A stretch of 6,693 nt of DNA from Phycisphaerales bacterium UBA7708 (GTDB lineage Bacteria; Planctomycetota; Phycisphaerae; Sedimentisphaerales; Anaerohalosphaeraceae). The stretch lies in the NCBI GenBank assembly GCA_002482415.1, contig DLFY01000055.1:4927-11619 (forward strand), written 5' to 3'. The translations under genes and the position numbers were made by a program. Position 1 is the stretch's first letter. Each line of letters starts with the position of its first letter. Below the pieces are notes generated by a model. It was given only the letters and a program-made list of their open reading frames with translations, was not told the origin of the DNA and did no database searches. Below are positions 1 to 6,463 of this stretch, piece after piece.

Positions 1-397
1 AACTCCACGCTCCCCACCACCTTGGTGCCTGTTGTTTCTGGATATCATACAGGCTGAAATCACCTGTTGGTGTTTCACCCAAAAGAACAAGATAGTCACG
101 GCTTTCAAGGGTTATACGTGCCTGTTTAAGGGTCTTTTTTTTGTTGTATTGCATACGCCGGATAAATGATGGGAAATTCTCTTCAGGAATAACCAGTTTT
201 GAAATCGTGGTTTCTTCCAGCGAGCTGAGGATGGTACTTGGATCACTGAGGAAATCTTTCTCTTTGGCGGCTTGTTCAGCAGGTGTCAGGCCGGAAGGTA
301 CAGGTTTACTCTTTTTACGGCATCCCCCGGCCGCAAGCAGCGTGATCAATAACAAGCATGTCAAAATCCGGATAAAGACGGCTTTGAAAGGTGTCAT
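1..397 (-). CDS. Putative lipoprotein of unknown function, C-terminus cut by window edge
   Basis: The first 132 residues of a reverse-strand protein are visible; the rest lies beyond base 1. The N-terminus (MTPFKAVFIRILTCLLLITL) has Lys/Arg residues, then a hydrophobic stretch at about residues 11-24, then Ala-Gly-Gly-Cys with Cys26, followed by basic RKKSK. This looks like a bacterial lipoprotein signal with a slightly imperfect lipobox, so a membrane-anchored envelope protein is likely. The remainder is hydrophilic, ends in a Trp-rich stretch near the window edge, and shows no domain I recognise. The start is supported by an AGGGAG Shine-Dalgarno (405-410) about seven bases upstream of the ATG. 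It lies 23 bases downstream of the 421-1659 gene on the same strand, so the two are probably co-transcribed. Function unknown. Confidence 0.75.
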   Translation of the reverse strand, partial: MTPFKAVFIRILTCLLLITLLAAGGCRKKSKPVPSGLTPAEQAAKEKDFLSDPSTILSSLEETTISKLVIPEENFPSFIRRMQYNKKKTLKQARITLESRDYLVLLGETPTGDFSLYDIQKQQAPRWWGAWS

Positions 398-420
398 AGA
401 ATTTCTCCCTCGTCTGGAGG

Positions 421-1659
421 TTAGATATTCGATTCTGCGGGCTGGGCGGTCTGTTGCAGTTGTGTTTCCAGAGCCTGGATGATCCCCATCATATATTTTT
501 CGAAATCGTCGCTAAAAATCGCTGTTGCCGAGAACAGGACCTTGCTTCGGGCAGAATCAATCTGAGAGACATCAATCCACCAATCCGAGGAATTGGCGGA
601 CTTAAACGTTGTTTTCGAAGCCAACGCATCGCGCGAGCAGTCCTTGATCGTTATTTTTAACTGATATTGAAGCGCATTCAGCAGCGCATCAGTGATCTGA
701 TCGACGGAATAAGGGTATTCCATCCCTTTAGAGATTACGGACGGTGAACGCCCCTGGCCATAATATTGTCTCGGAACGGGATTGGACTCTGCAATCTCAA
801 GTGTCTTTTCCGGTGATGGCGGTTCTGCCATGTACTGACGCAGGCGATCAACGAGGATGTCGCCCCATAGTTTTGATTTGGCCATGTCTGACTCCAGCCC
901 TGCGTACAATGATAATTGTGTCGTATTGACTCCTGCCAGATTCAGCTCCATCAACAGCAGGGTATTATTGCCGGTTCGAAATCCAATGCGAGCCGCCAGG
1001 TCGTCGCAGCTTGAATCCGCTTTGGCAATCGACATCTGTTTGAGCAAGGCCGCTGCTGCATCGTGTGTTTTTTTTACGGGGGCATCGAATGAATAATTCT
1101 CGATTAGATAATAATTGACATTGTTCAGATAGAGGCTTCGCTTTTTTTCCTGTTTTTGCTGCGGCACTTCATTTAAACAGTCCACAATCCCGTCATACAT
1201 CAGAGAACAGTGTTCTTCAAGCTGGGCTTCGGGAAGTTTAGCGGATTTTGCATCAATGGCCAACCGGCAGGTATTTTCATTGAGCTTTACGACGGACAGG
1301 GTAAAGGCCGTACTCATAGCAGATTGTACTTCAAAGGAGGCGCTGAGGAAATCGACATAGCGATTTTCGCTGCTGTTGCGGTCGATGCTGCCGGGCATTT
1401 TCCATTCTTCGATCAGGACTTTTTTGGCGGCGGCAAAAACTTCCGGCACGGCCGCTCCGGGCAAATCCCATTGGGCATGGTGCTTATAAACCCATGGATC
1501 TTTGGCGGATGACTGTCCGCCGCAGGGTTTTTCTGCGGGAGTCTCCGCTTGAGATTGAACAGGGGTTGGTATGGGAGCCTTTTGTGAGTTTTGATAGCCG
1601 GACAGAATAACAGCAATAACCAGAATAAAAAAGGTATAACATGTCTTTACTTGTGCCAT
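421..1659 (-). CDS. Exported/envelope protein with three similar ~90-residue units; degenerate lipobox
   Basis: A 412-residue protein of unknown function. Residues 1-21 form a signal-like segment (basic start, hydrophobic core about 9-19) ending in Leu-Ser-Gly, but the lipobox Cys position is Tyr22 (codon TAT). A Pro/Gln/Ala-rich linker (about 23-60) follows. Three segments, about 62-162, 187-277 and 313-401, appear to be related repeats. Each begins with an aromatic/acidic strand (WDLP, YSFDAP, YPYS), then an Ala/Leu-rich helix, a central strand region, and a C-terminal helix with a hydrophobic-acidic pattern (YDGIVDCL, WGDILVDRL, YMMGIIQAL). The pattern recalls small DUF3568-like lipoprotein domains, but that is a weak impression. 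AAGGAG sits eight bases before the ATG and a good promoter lies at 1735-1763. It heads a likely two-gene unit with the 1-397 gene. Third-position GC looks lower than in the forward metabolic genes. Confidence 0.8.
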   Translation of the reverse strand: MAQVKTCYTFFILVIAVILSGYQNSQKAPIPTPVQSQAETPAEKPCGGQSSAKDPWVYKHHAQWDLPGAAVPEVFAAAKKVLIEEWKMPGSIDRNSSENRYVDFLSASFEVQSAMSTAFTLSVVKLNENTCRLAIDAKSAKLPEAQLEEHCSLMYDGIVDCLNEVPQQKQEKKRSLYLNNVNYYLIENYSFDAPVKKTHDAAAALLKQMSIAKADSSCDDLAARIGFRTGNNTLLLMELNLAGVNTTQLSLYAGLESDMAKSKLWGDILVDRLRQYMAEPPSPEKTLEIAESNPVPRQYYGQGRSPSVISKGMEYPYSVDQITDALLNALQYQLKITIKDCSRDALASKTTFKSANSSDWWIDVSQIDSARSKVLFSATAIFSDDFEKYMMGIIQALETQLQQTAQPAESNI

Positions 1660-1734
1660 TTTAAAGTCTCCTTATATTCAAGTTTATATCCTTCATTCCC
1701 TATCTGACTATTACCCTGAGATTTTGTTTCAATG

Positions 1735-1763
1735 ATTATTTGAAATTGAACCGAAAAAGTCAA
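1735..1763 (-). promoter_or_regulatory. Sigma70-like promoter for the reverse-strand envelope genes
   Basis: Read on the reverse strand, a -35 TTGACT (1758-1763) and a -10 AATAAT (1735-1740) are separated by exactly 17 bases. Each hexamer matches the consensus at five of six positions. Transcription would start near 1728, giving a leader of about 70 bases before the ATG at 1659. No operator was recognised. Confidence 0.55.
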
Positions 1764-1838
1764 CAATTATCAGAATAAAATATAAGACTTTGCGTGTCGT
1801 GATATCTTGATTTTATGCTATTCTCAGGTGAAAGATTC

Positions 1839-1867
1839 TTGACAAGAGAGCGGATTATCCTTACATT
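1839..1867 (+). promoter_or_regulatory. Sigma70-like promoter for gap
   Basis: A perfect -35 TTGACA (1839-1844) is followed after 17 bases by TACATT (1862-1867), four of six matches to TATAAT. The predicted start near 1874 would give a leader of about 136 bases before gap. It is the best forward promoter in the divergent region and points away from the reverse-strand promoter at 1735-1763. Confidence 0.55.
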
Positions 1868-1886
1868 GTGGACTCTTTGAGCACTG

Positions 1887-1911
1887 CAACGGCGGAGAGA
1901 GTACGCCCTTG
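1887..1911 (+). promoter_or_regulatory. Imperfect hairpin in the gap leader
   Basis: CAACGGCG (1887-1894) can pair with CGCCCTTG (1904-1911), with one C-C mismatch and a nine-base purine-rich loop. Flanking bases CTTT/AAAG and GCA/TGC can extend it imperfectly. The loop sequence AGAGT (1898-1902) can alternatively pair with ACTCT (1872-1876). Such alternative pairing is seen in regulatory leaders, but no known riboswitch or protein-binding motif was recognised and this may be chance. Confidence 0.25.
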
Positions 1912-1983
1912 ATGCAAAAGCAACAACTGAACAAGATTCTGATAAAACCAAACCAAGATGGTCTGGTGATACTGATAAATTGA
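1912..1983 (+). CDS. Candidate 23-codon leader ORF upstream of gap
   Basis: An ATG at 1912 opens a 23-residue frame (starting MQKQQLNKIL, ending LVILIN) that stops with TGA at 1981-1983, 26 bases before the gap ATG. A GGAGAG motif at 1894-1899 lies 12 bases upstream, longer than optimal, and falls in the hairpin at 1887-1911. The composition is plausible for a peptide, but a frame this short occurs readily by chance. No runs of a single regulatory amino acid are present. Translation is speculative. Confidence 0.18.
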   Translation: MQKQQLNKILIKPNQDGLVILIN

Positions 1984-1995
1984 AACCTCTATATT

Positions 1996-3050
<1,055 letters not shown>

Positions 3051-3062
3051 CAAAGGTTTAAG

Positions 3063-3091
3063 AAAGCCTGTTGAATGACAGGCTTTTTTTT
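3063..3091 (+). terminator. Intrinsic terminator after gap
   Basis: AAAGCCTGT (3063-3071) and ACAGGCTTT (3078-3086) form a perfect nine-pair stem around a TGAATG loop. The run of eight T bases (3084-3091) begins within the right arm. It lies 12 bases after the gap stop and should separate gap transcription from pgk. Confidence 0.9.
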
Positions 3092-3108
3092 ATTAGGGAT
3101 AACTGATT

Positions 3109-3212
3109 ATACCCAACGGGTATGATTATTCCGCGAGTAAAAGAAGCACGTGGTTAAGCTGCTGCAGTTAGCCGCGACGAAACGGGAAATTTCAAGTAAA
3201 ATTCAGTATAAT
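3109..3212 (+). repeat. Dispersed repeat, copy 1 (104 bp), in the pgk leader
   Basis: This copy starts with the perfect inverted repeat ATACCC-AAC-GGGTAT (3109-3123) and shares its first 29 bases exactly with copy 2 (5307-5410) and 28 with copy 3 (6293-6463). Other shared blocks are AGCACGTGGTT, GCCGCGACGAA and GGAAATTTCAAGTA, ending in CAGTATAAT. By hand, copies 1 and 2 are roughly 85% identical with two one-base indels. Extending three bases left gives ATTATAC at 3106-3112, which is inverted as GTATAAT at 3206-3212: a seven-base terminal inverted repeat. A region GGTTAA...TTAGCC can pair in the middle. The copy occupies most of the space between the gap terminator and pgk, so pgk transcription signals must be inside or beside it. 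Its end contains a perfect -10-like TATAAT (3207-3212), without a clear -35. Confidence 0.9.
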
Positions 3213-3225
3213 AGGGAAGACGAAT

Positions 3226-4464
3226 ATGGCAAAGAAAACTGTTGCAGATATTGATGTCAAAGGCAAACGCGTCCTGATGCGTGTGGACTTCAACGTTCCC
3301 ATCGACGCTCAGGGAAACATCACCTCCGACAACCGCATTGTCATGGCCCTGCCGACGATCAAGACGATTGTTGAAAAAGGCGGACGGGTGATTCTGATGA
3401 GCCATCTGGGCCGGCCCGACGGCGAAAAGAAGCTGGAGTTTACGATGAAGCCGGTGGCCAAGCGCCTGTCTGAGCTTCTGGGCAGGCCTGTGGTGTTCGC
3501 CGATGACTGCATTGGTCCCGATGTGAAGGCCAAGGCCATGGCGCTCAAGGATGGCGAGGTGCTGCTGCTGGAAAATGTTCGGTTCTATAAGGCCGAAGAA
3601 ATCAAAGATAAAAAGGCCAAGGAAGACGCCGCTCTTCGCAAGGAAAAAGATGATTTTGCAAAGCAGCTTGCCGAACTGGGCGATGTCTATGTGGATGATG
3701 CCTTCGGTACGGCTCATCGCGATAATGCTTCCATGCTGACCGTGCCGCAGCTTATGGGCAATAAGCCCAAAGTGGTCGGTTTCCTGGTCGAAAAAGAATT
3801 GAAGTTCCTCGGTGACACCATCAATAATCCGGTCCGGCCGTTCGTGGCGATTCTGGGCGGTGCCAAGGTGTCGGACAAGCTGGCGGTGATTGAAAACCTG
3901 CTGTCCAAGGTCAACCGCATCCTCATCGGCGGCGCGATGGCATATACGTTCTTCAAGGCCGATGGCAAAAAGGTCGGCAAGAGCCTGTGTGAAGATGATT
4001 TCATCGAAAAGGCCAAAGAGCTGTACGGCAAGGCTAAAGCGGCCGGGTGCGAACTGGTATTGCCGGTCGATACCGTCATCGCCAAAGAATTCAAGGAAAA
4101 CGCTGAGAATCAGGTTGTTTCCGGCGATATCCCGGATGAATGGCAGGGCATGGATATCGGTCCTGCGACACGCAAGCTGTTCGTCGAAAAACTGGCTGAT
4201 GCCAAGACGGTTGTCTGGAACGGCCCGATGGGCGTGTTCGAAATGAAGCCGTTTGATGAAGGCACCAAGGCCGTTGCTCAGGCGGTTGCGGACGCAACCG
4301 GCAAAGGCGCCAAGAGTATCATCGGCGGCGGCGATAGTGCCAGCGCCATCAAGAAGATGAAGCTGTCGGATAAGGTGACGCATGTCTCCACCGGCGGCGG
4401 CGCCAGTCTCGAGTTCATGGAAGGCAAGAAGTTCAAGGCCATTGATATCCTGGACGAGAAGTAA
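3226..4464 (+). CDS. pgk: Phosphoglycerate kinase
   Basis: A complete 412-residue PGK. It transfers phosphate between 1,3-bisphosphoglycerate and ADP, giving 3-phosphoglycerate and ATP, in the cytoplasm. N-domain substrate motifs are RVDFNVP (19-25, Asp21 and Asn23), Arg37, SHLGRP (59-64), ENVRF (116-120) and DDAFGTAHR (157-165). C-domain nucleotide motifs are GGAKVSDK (211-218), NGPMGVFE (332-339), GGGDS (367-371) and STGGGASLE (388-396). The protein is some 15 residues longer than common ~395-residue bacterial PGKs, owing to a Lys/Glu/Asp-rich insertion at about 124-146, which I associate with Planctomycetota-type enzymes. The start is supported by a weak AGGGA (3213-3217) eight bases upstream, immediately after repeat copy 1. 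It follows gap functionally but is separated by a terminator. Another terminator follows 12 bases after its stop. Confidence 0.98.
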   Translation: MAKKTVADIDVKGKRVLMRVDFNVPIDAQGNITSDNRIVMALPTIKTIVEKGGRVILMSHLGRPDGEKKLEFTMKPVAKRLSELLGRPVVFADDCIGPDVKAKAMALKDGEVLLLENVRFYKAEEIKDKKAKEDAALRKEKDDFAKQLAELGDVYVDDAFGTAHRDNASMLTVPQLMGNKPKVVGFLVEKELKFLGDTINNPVRPFVAILGGAKVSDKLAVIENLLSKVNRILIGGAMAYTFFKADGKKVGKSLCEDDFIEKAKELYGKAKAAGCELVLPVDTVIAKEFKENAENQVVSGDIPDEWQGMDIGPATRKLFVEKLADAKTVVWNGPMGVFEMKPFDEGTKAVAQAVADATGKGAKSIIGGGDSASAIKKMKLSDKVTHVSTGGGASLEFMEGKKFKAIDILDEK

Positions 4465-4467
4465 AAT

Positions 4468-4476
4468 TGTTATAAT
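4468..4476 (+). promoter_or_regulatory. Extended -10 promoter candidate for rpe
   Basis: TGTTATAAT is a perfect extended -10 (TGN-TATAAT), four bases after the pgk stop. No convincing -35 lies at 17-18 bases upstream; extended -10 promoters often do without one. Transcription would start near 4483, inside the left arm of the pgk terminator. It is the only promoter-like sequence seen directly upstream of rpe. Confidence 0.4.
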
Positions 4477-4513
4477 GAATGGGTTTGTCGTTCGCGGCGG
4501 ACCCATTCTTTTT
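4477..4513 (+). terminator. Intrinsic terminator between pgk and rpe
   Basis: GAATGGGT (4477-4484) pairs with ACCCATTC (4501-4508). The stem continues inward to 14 pairs, including three G-U pairs, and closes with a TTCG tetraloop (4491-4494). Five T bases follow (4509-4513). This is a strong terminator for pgk, and it lies only 23 bases before the rpe start. Confidence 0.88.
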
Positions 4514-4536
4514 ATCCACAACAGATCGTTAAGACC

Positions 4537-5226
4537 ATGATGAACTTGCGAAAATTGCCACCCGCCGGGACATGCGAGCTGTCGCCGTCGATACTGAGTG
4601 CGGACTTTGCAAACCTGGCGTCCGAAATTGCCCAGGTCACGCAGGCCGGGGCGAAGATGGTGCATCTGGATGTGATGGACGGCCATTTTGTGCCTAATAT
4701 CACCCTTGGACCGGTCGTGGTCAAGTGGATCCGCAAGTGCACCGATGCCTTTCTCGATACACACCTGATGATCAGCGAGCCCGAACGTTATGCGGAGGCG
4801 TTTATCAAGGCGGGTGCGGATTTGATTACGTTTCATATTGAAACCGTCAGGCAGCCGGAAGAGTTTGTCAAGACCCTTCGCGGTCTGGGTGCCCAGGTCG
4901 GCATTACGCTGAATCCGGCGACCGAGGTCGGGACGATTGAAAAAGTCGCCCCGCTGTGCGATATGGTGCTGGTGATGACGGTCAATCCCGGTTTCGGAGC
5001 ACAGGCATTCATGGAGGATGCAGCCCAGAAGTGCCGGCGTGTGCGGGAGGTCGTCGGGCCCAACGTGCGGATTGAAGTCGATGGCGGCATTTATGCCGAT
5101 ACGATTGTCAAGGCACGCGATTACGGCGCCGACACGTTTGTGGCGGGCAACGCCATTTTTGGACAGCCCGACCGTGCGGCGGCGATGAATGCGCTGTTAA
5201 CCGCGGTAAGAAAAGGTAAAAGTTAA
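4537..5226 (+). CDS. rpe: Ribulose-phosphate 3-epimerase
   Basis: A complete 229-residue TIM-barrel epimerase interconverting D-ribulose-5-phosphate and D-xylulose-5-phosphate in the pentose phosphate pathway (and the Calvin cycle, if present). Family motifs appear in order: SPSILSADF (16-24), HLDVMDGHFVPN (43-54), DTHLM (74-78), MTVNPGFGAQ (147-156), VDGGI (181-185) and AGNAIF (203-208). The expected metal ligands and acid/base residues are present: His43, Asp45, His76 and Asp182. Length is normal (about 220-230). The start is either ATG 4537 or the adjacent ATG 4540; neither has a recognisable Shine-Dalgarno, and upstream is the pgk terminator 23 bases away. Expression therefore depends on read-through or on the extended -10 at 4468-4476. 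After it come 80 bases of AT-rich spacer and then repeat copy 2. Confidence 0.97.
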   Translation: MMNLRKLPPAGTCELSPSILSADFANLASEIAQVTQAGAKMVHLDVMDGHFVPNITLGPVVVKWIRKCTDAFLDTHLMISEPERYAEAFIKAGADLITFHIETVRQPEEFVKTLRGLGAQVGITLNPATEVGTIEKVAPLCDMVLVMTVNPGFGAQAFMEDAAQKCRRVREVVGPNVRIEVDGGIYADTIVKARDYGADTFVAGNAIFGQPDRAAAMNALLTAVRKGKS

Positions 5227-5232
5227 AAATAA

Positions 5233-5292
5233 AAAGGCAAAAATGCGGACAGGCCTGCGGCCTGAACGGATATCAAAGATTATGATGCCTTT
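5233..5292 (+). other. Potential stem-loop in the rpe-accD spacer
   Basis: CAGGCC (5250-5255) and GGCCTG (5259-5264) form a perfect six-pair stem on a three-base loop. Outside it, AAAGGCA (5233-5239) can pair with TGCCTTT (5286-5292). No T-tract follows the inner hairpin, so it is not a convincing intrinsic terminator. It could be an RNA processing or stability structure, or chance. Confidence 0.3.
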
Positions 5293-5306
5293 GAGTTTAG
5301 AATAAT

Positions 5307-5410
5307 ATACCCAACGGGTATGATTATTCCGCGAGCCAACGCAGCACGTGGTTGATGCCGCTGTACTTAGCCGCGACGAACCAGGAAATTTCAAGTACGA
5401 TCAGTATAAC
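5307..5410 (+). repeat. Dispersed repeat, copy 2 (104 bp), in the accD leader
   Basis: Same length as copy 1 and in the same orientation. It begins with ATACCC-AAC-GGGTAT (5307-5321) and carries all the shared blocks: AGCACGTGGTT, TTAGCCGCGACGAA, GGAAATTTCAAGTA and CAGTATAAC. Differences from copy 1 cluster in the middle. The copy ends one base before the accD ATG at 5412, leaving no room for a separate ribosome-binding site. The accD reading frame stays open upstream through the right half of the repeat to a TTG at 5352. Confidence 0.9.
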
Positions 5411-5411
5411 T

Positions 5412-6257
5412 ATGGCAAAAAATAAAAAAGCAGGATGGAATGGATTTTCACTGAAACCGCGTAAAGAGGTTCCGGCCGGCCTCTGGATGTCCTGCTCCTC
5501 CTGTCAGCAGATGCTGTACCGCAAGACCGTCGAGGAAAATCTCAACGTGTGTCCGGATTGCGGCTGTCATTTCCGTGTGGATGGACCGACACGGGTGCGC
5601 CAGCTTGCCGACGAGGGAACCTTTGAAGAGATTGGGGCCAATTTGGGCAGCAGTGATCCGCTGGGCTTTACCTGGGGTGATAAGTCCTATAAAGACCGCA
5701 TCGGGTTTGACCCGGCCAAGACCGCCACGCATGAGGCGATCCTCGTGGGCAAGACCTTTATCAAGGGCCGCGGGGCGGTGCTGGCGGTGATGGATTTTAA
5801 TTTTCTGGGCGGTTCGATGGGTATGGTCGTCGGCGAGAAATTCTGCCGCGGGGTGGATATCGCCATTGAGGAAGGCCTGCCGTTTGTGGTGGTGTCGTGT
5901 TCGGGCGGGGCACGGATGCACGAAGGGCTGGTCTCGCTGTCCCAGATGGCCAAGACCAGTGCCGCATTGGCACGGCTGGATGAAAAGGGCGGCCTGTATA
6001 TTTCACTGCTGAGCGACCCGACCACCGGTGGTGTGGCGGCCAGTTTTGCAATGCTGGGGGATATTATTATTGCCGAGCCCAATGCCCTGATTGGATTTGC
6101 CGGGCCGCGGGTGATTCAGCAGACCATCAAAATCGAGCTTCCCGAAGGCTTCCAGCGATCCGAATTCCTGCTGGAGCATGGATTTATCGATATGATTGTC
6201 AATCGGCACGATTTACGCAGCGAAATTGCCCGCCTGATTGATTATTGCGGCAAGTAA
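5412..6257 (+). CDS. accD: Acetyl-CoA carboxylase carboxyltransferase subunit beta
   Basis: A complete 281-residue AccD. With AccA it forms the carboxyltransferase that moves CO2 from carboxybiotin on AccB to acetyl-CoA, making malonyl-CoA for fatty-acid synthesis. The N-terminal zinc ribbon is intact: Cys28-X2-Cys31-X15-Cys47-X2-Cys50. The crotonase-fold core carries the expected signatures SCSGGARMHEGLVSLSQMAK, PTTGGVAASFAMLGD, and AEPNALIGFAGPRVIQQT near the C-terminus. I chose ATG 5412 because the product (MAKNKKAGW...) matches the usual AccD N-terminus. The frame could open up to 20 codons earlier (TTG 5352, ATG 5355), but that extension is encoded by the repeat and has no family counterpart. 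No Shine-Dalgarno is visible. accA is not in the window. No intrinsic terminator was found downstream before repeat copy 3. Confidence 0.97.
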   Translation: MAKNKKAGWNGFSLKPRKEVPAGLWMSCSSCQQMLYRKTVEENLNVCPDCGCHFRVDGPTRVRQLADEGTFEEIGANLGSSDPLGFTWGDKSYKDRIGFDPAKTATHEAILVGKTFIKGRGAVLAVMDFNFLGGSMGMVVGEKFCRGVDIAIEEGLPFVVVSCSGGARMHEGLVSLSQMAKTSAALARLDEKGGLYISLLSDPTTGGVAASFAMLGDIIIAEPNALIGFAGPRVIQQTIKIELPEGFQRSEFLLEHGFIDMIVNRHDLRSEIARLIDYCGK

Positions 6258-6292
6258 GCCTGAGTCTGATCTGCGCGATTCACTTTGTTTCT

Positions 6293-6463
6293 ATACCCAA
6301 CGGGTATGATTATTCCGCGACGGCCGCGGGCTGCTTTTATGCCGCGAGTATTCATTGGGTCAAGTTATCCTACATAGCCGCGGTGATAAAGCTGTTGCTG
6401 GACGCTGGCGGCTGAAAGCTCTTGAGCCGCGCCGAAACGGAAAATTTCAAGTAAGATCAGTAT
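6293..6463 (+). repeat. Dispersed repeat, copy 3 (171 bp, expanded middle), downstream of accD
   Basis: The first 28 bases (6293-6320) are identical to copies 1 and 2, including ATACCC-AAC-GGGTAT. The right end matches again: GCCGCGCCGAAACGG, AAATTTCAAGTA and GATCAGTAT (to 6463). Between them is about 67 bases more than in the other copies, containing repeated CCGCG-type motifs (for example at 6323, 6342 and 6378). It has the same orientation as copies 1 and 2 but lies between convergent genes rather than before a forward gene, and its end meets the stop codon of the reverse-strand gene. Confidence 0.88.

Noticed and set aside
141..482. 113-residue forward open frame over the two reverse-strand envelope genes
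   Set aside because: It is antisense to a gene with a clear signal sequence and Shine-Dalgarno, and has no recognisable features.
1760..1951. 63-residue reverse-strand open frame in the gap leader region
   Set aside because: It overlaps the gap promoter and leader, has no ribosome-binding site and no family resemblance, and is consistent with a chance frame.
3109..3212. Repeat copies as integron attC sites (ACCCAAC resembles the RYYYAAC core)
   Set aside because: No matching GTTRRRY at the opposite end in the three copies, no integrase in the window, and the neighbours are conserved housekeeping genes rather than cassettes.
3095..3217. AGGGA on both sides of repeat copy 1 as a target-site duplication
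   Set aside because: The left AGGGA is not adjacent to the element end, and no matching flank duplication is seen for copies 2 or 3.
3154..4836. 560-residue reverse-strand open frame opposite pgk and the start of rpe
   Set aside because: It is a long frame mirrored from GC-rich codons of pgk and rpe; its composition is unlike a real protein and both forward genes are unambiguous.
5352..5411. Extended AccD N-terminus starting at TTG 5352 or ATG 5355
   Set aside because: The extension is encoded by the repeat, has no ribosome-binding site, and AccD family proteins start near the MAK...W position. Mentioned as an alternative only.
6258..6292. Intrinsic terminator directly after accD
   Set aside because: No stable GC stem followed by a T-tract was found; termination may occur in or beyond repeat copy 3.
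3109..6320. Repeat copies as a CRISPR array
   Set aside because: Copies are separated by whole genes, not by regular short spacers, and are over 100 bases long.
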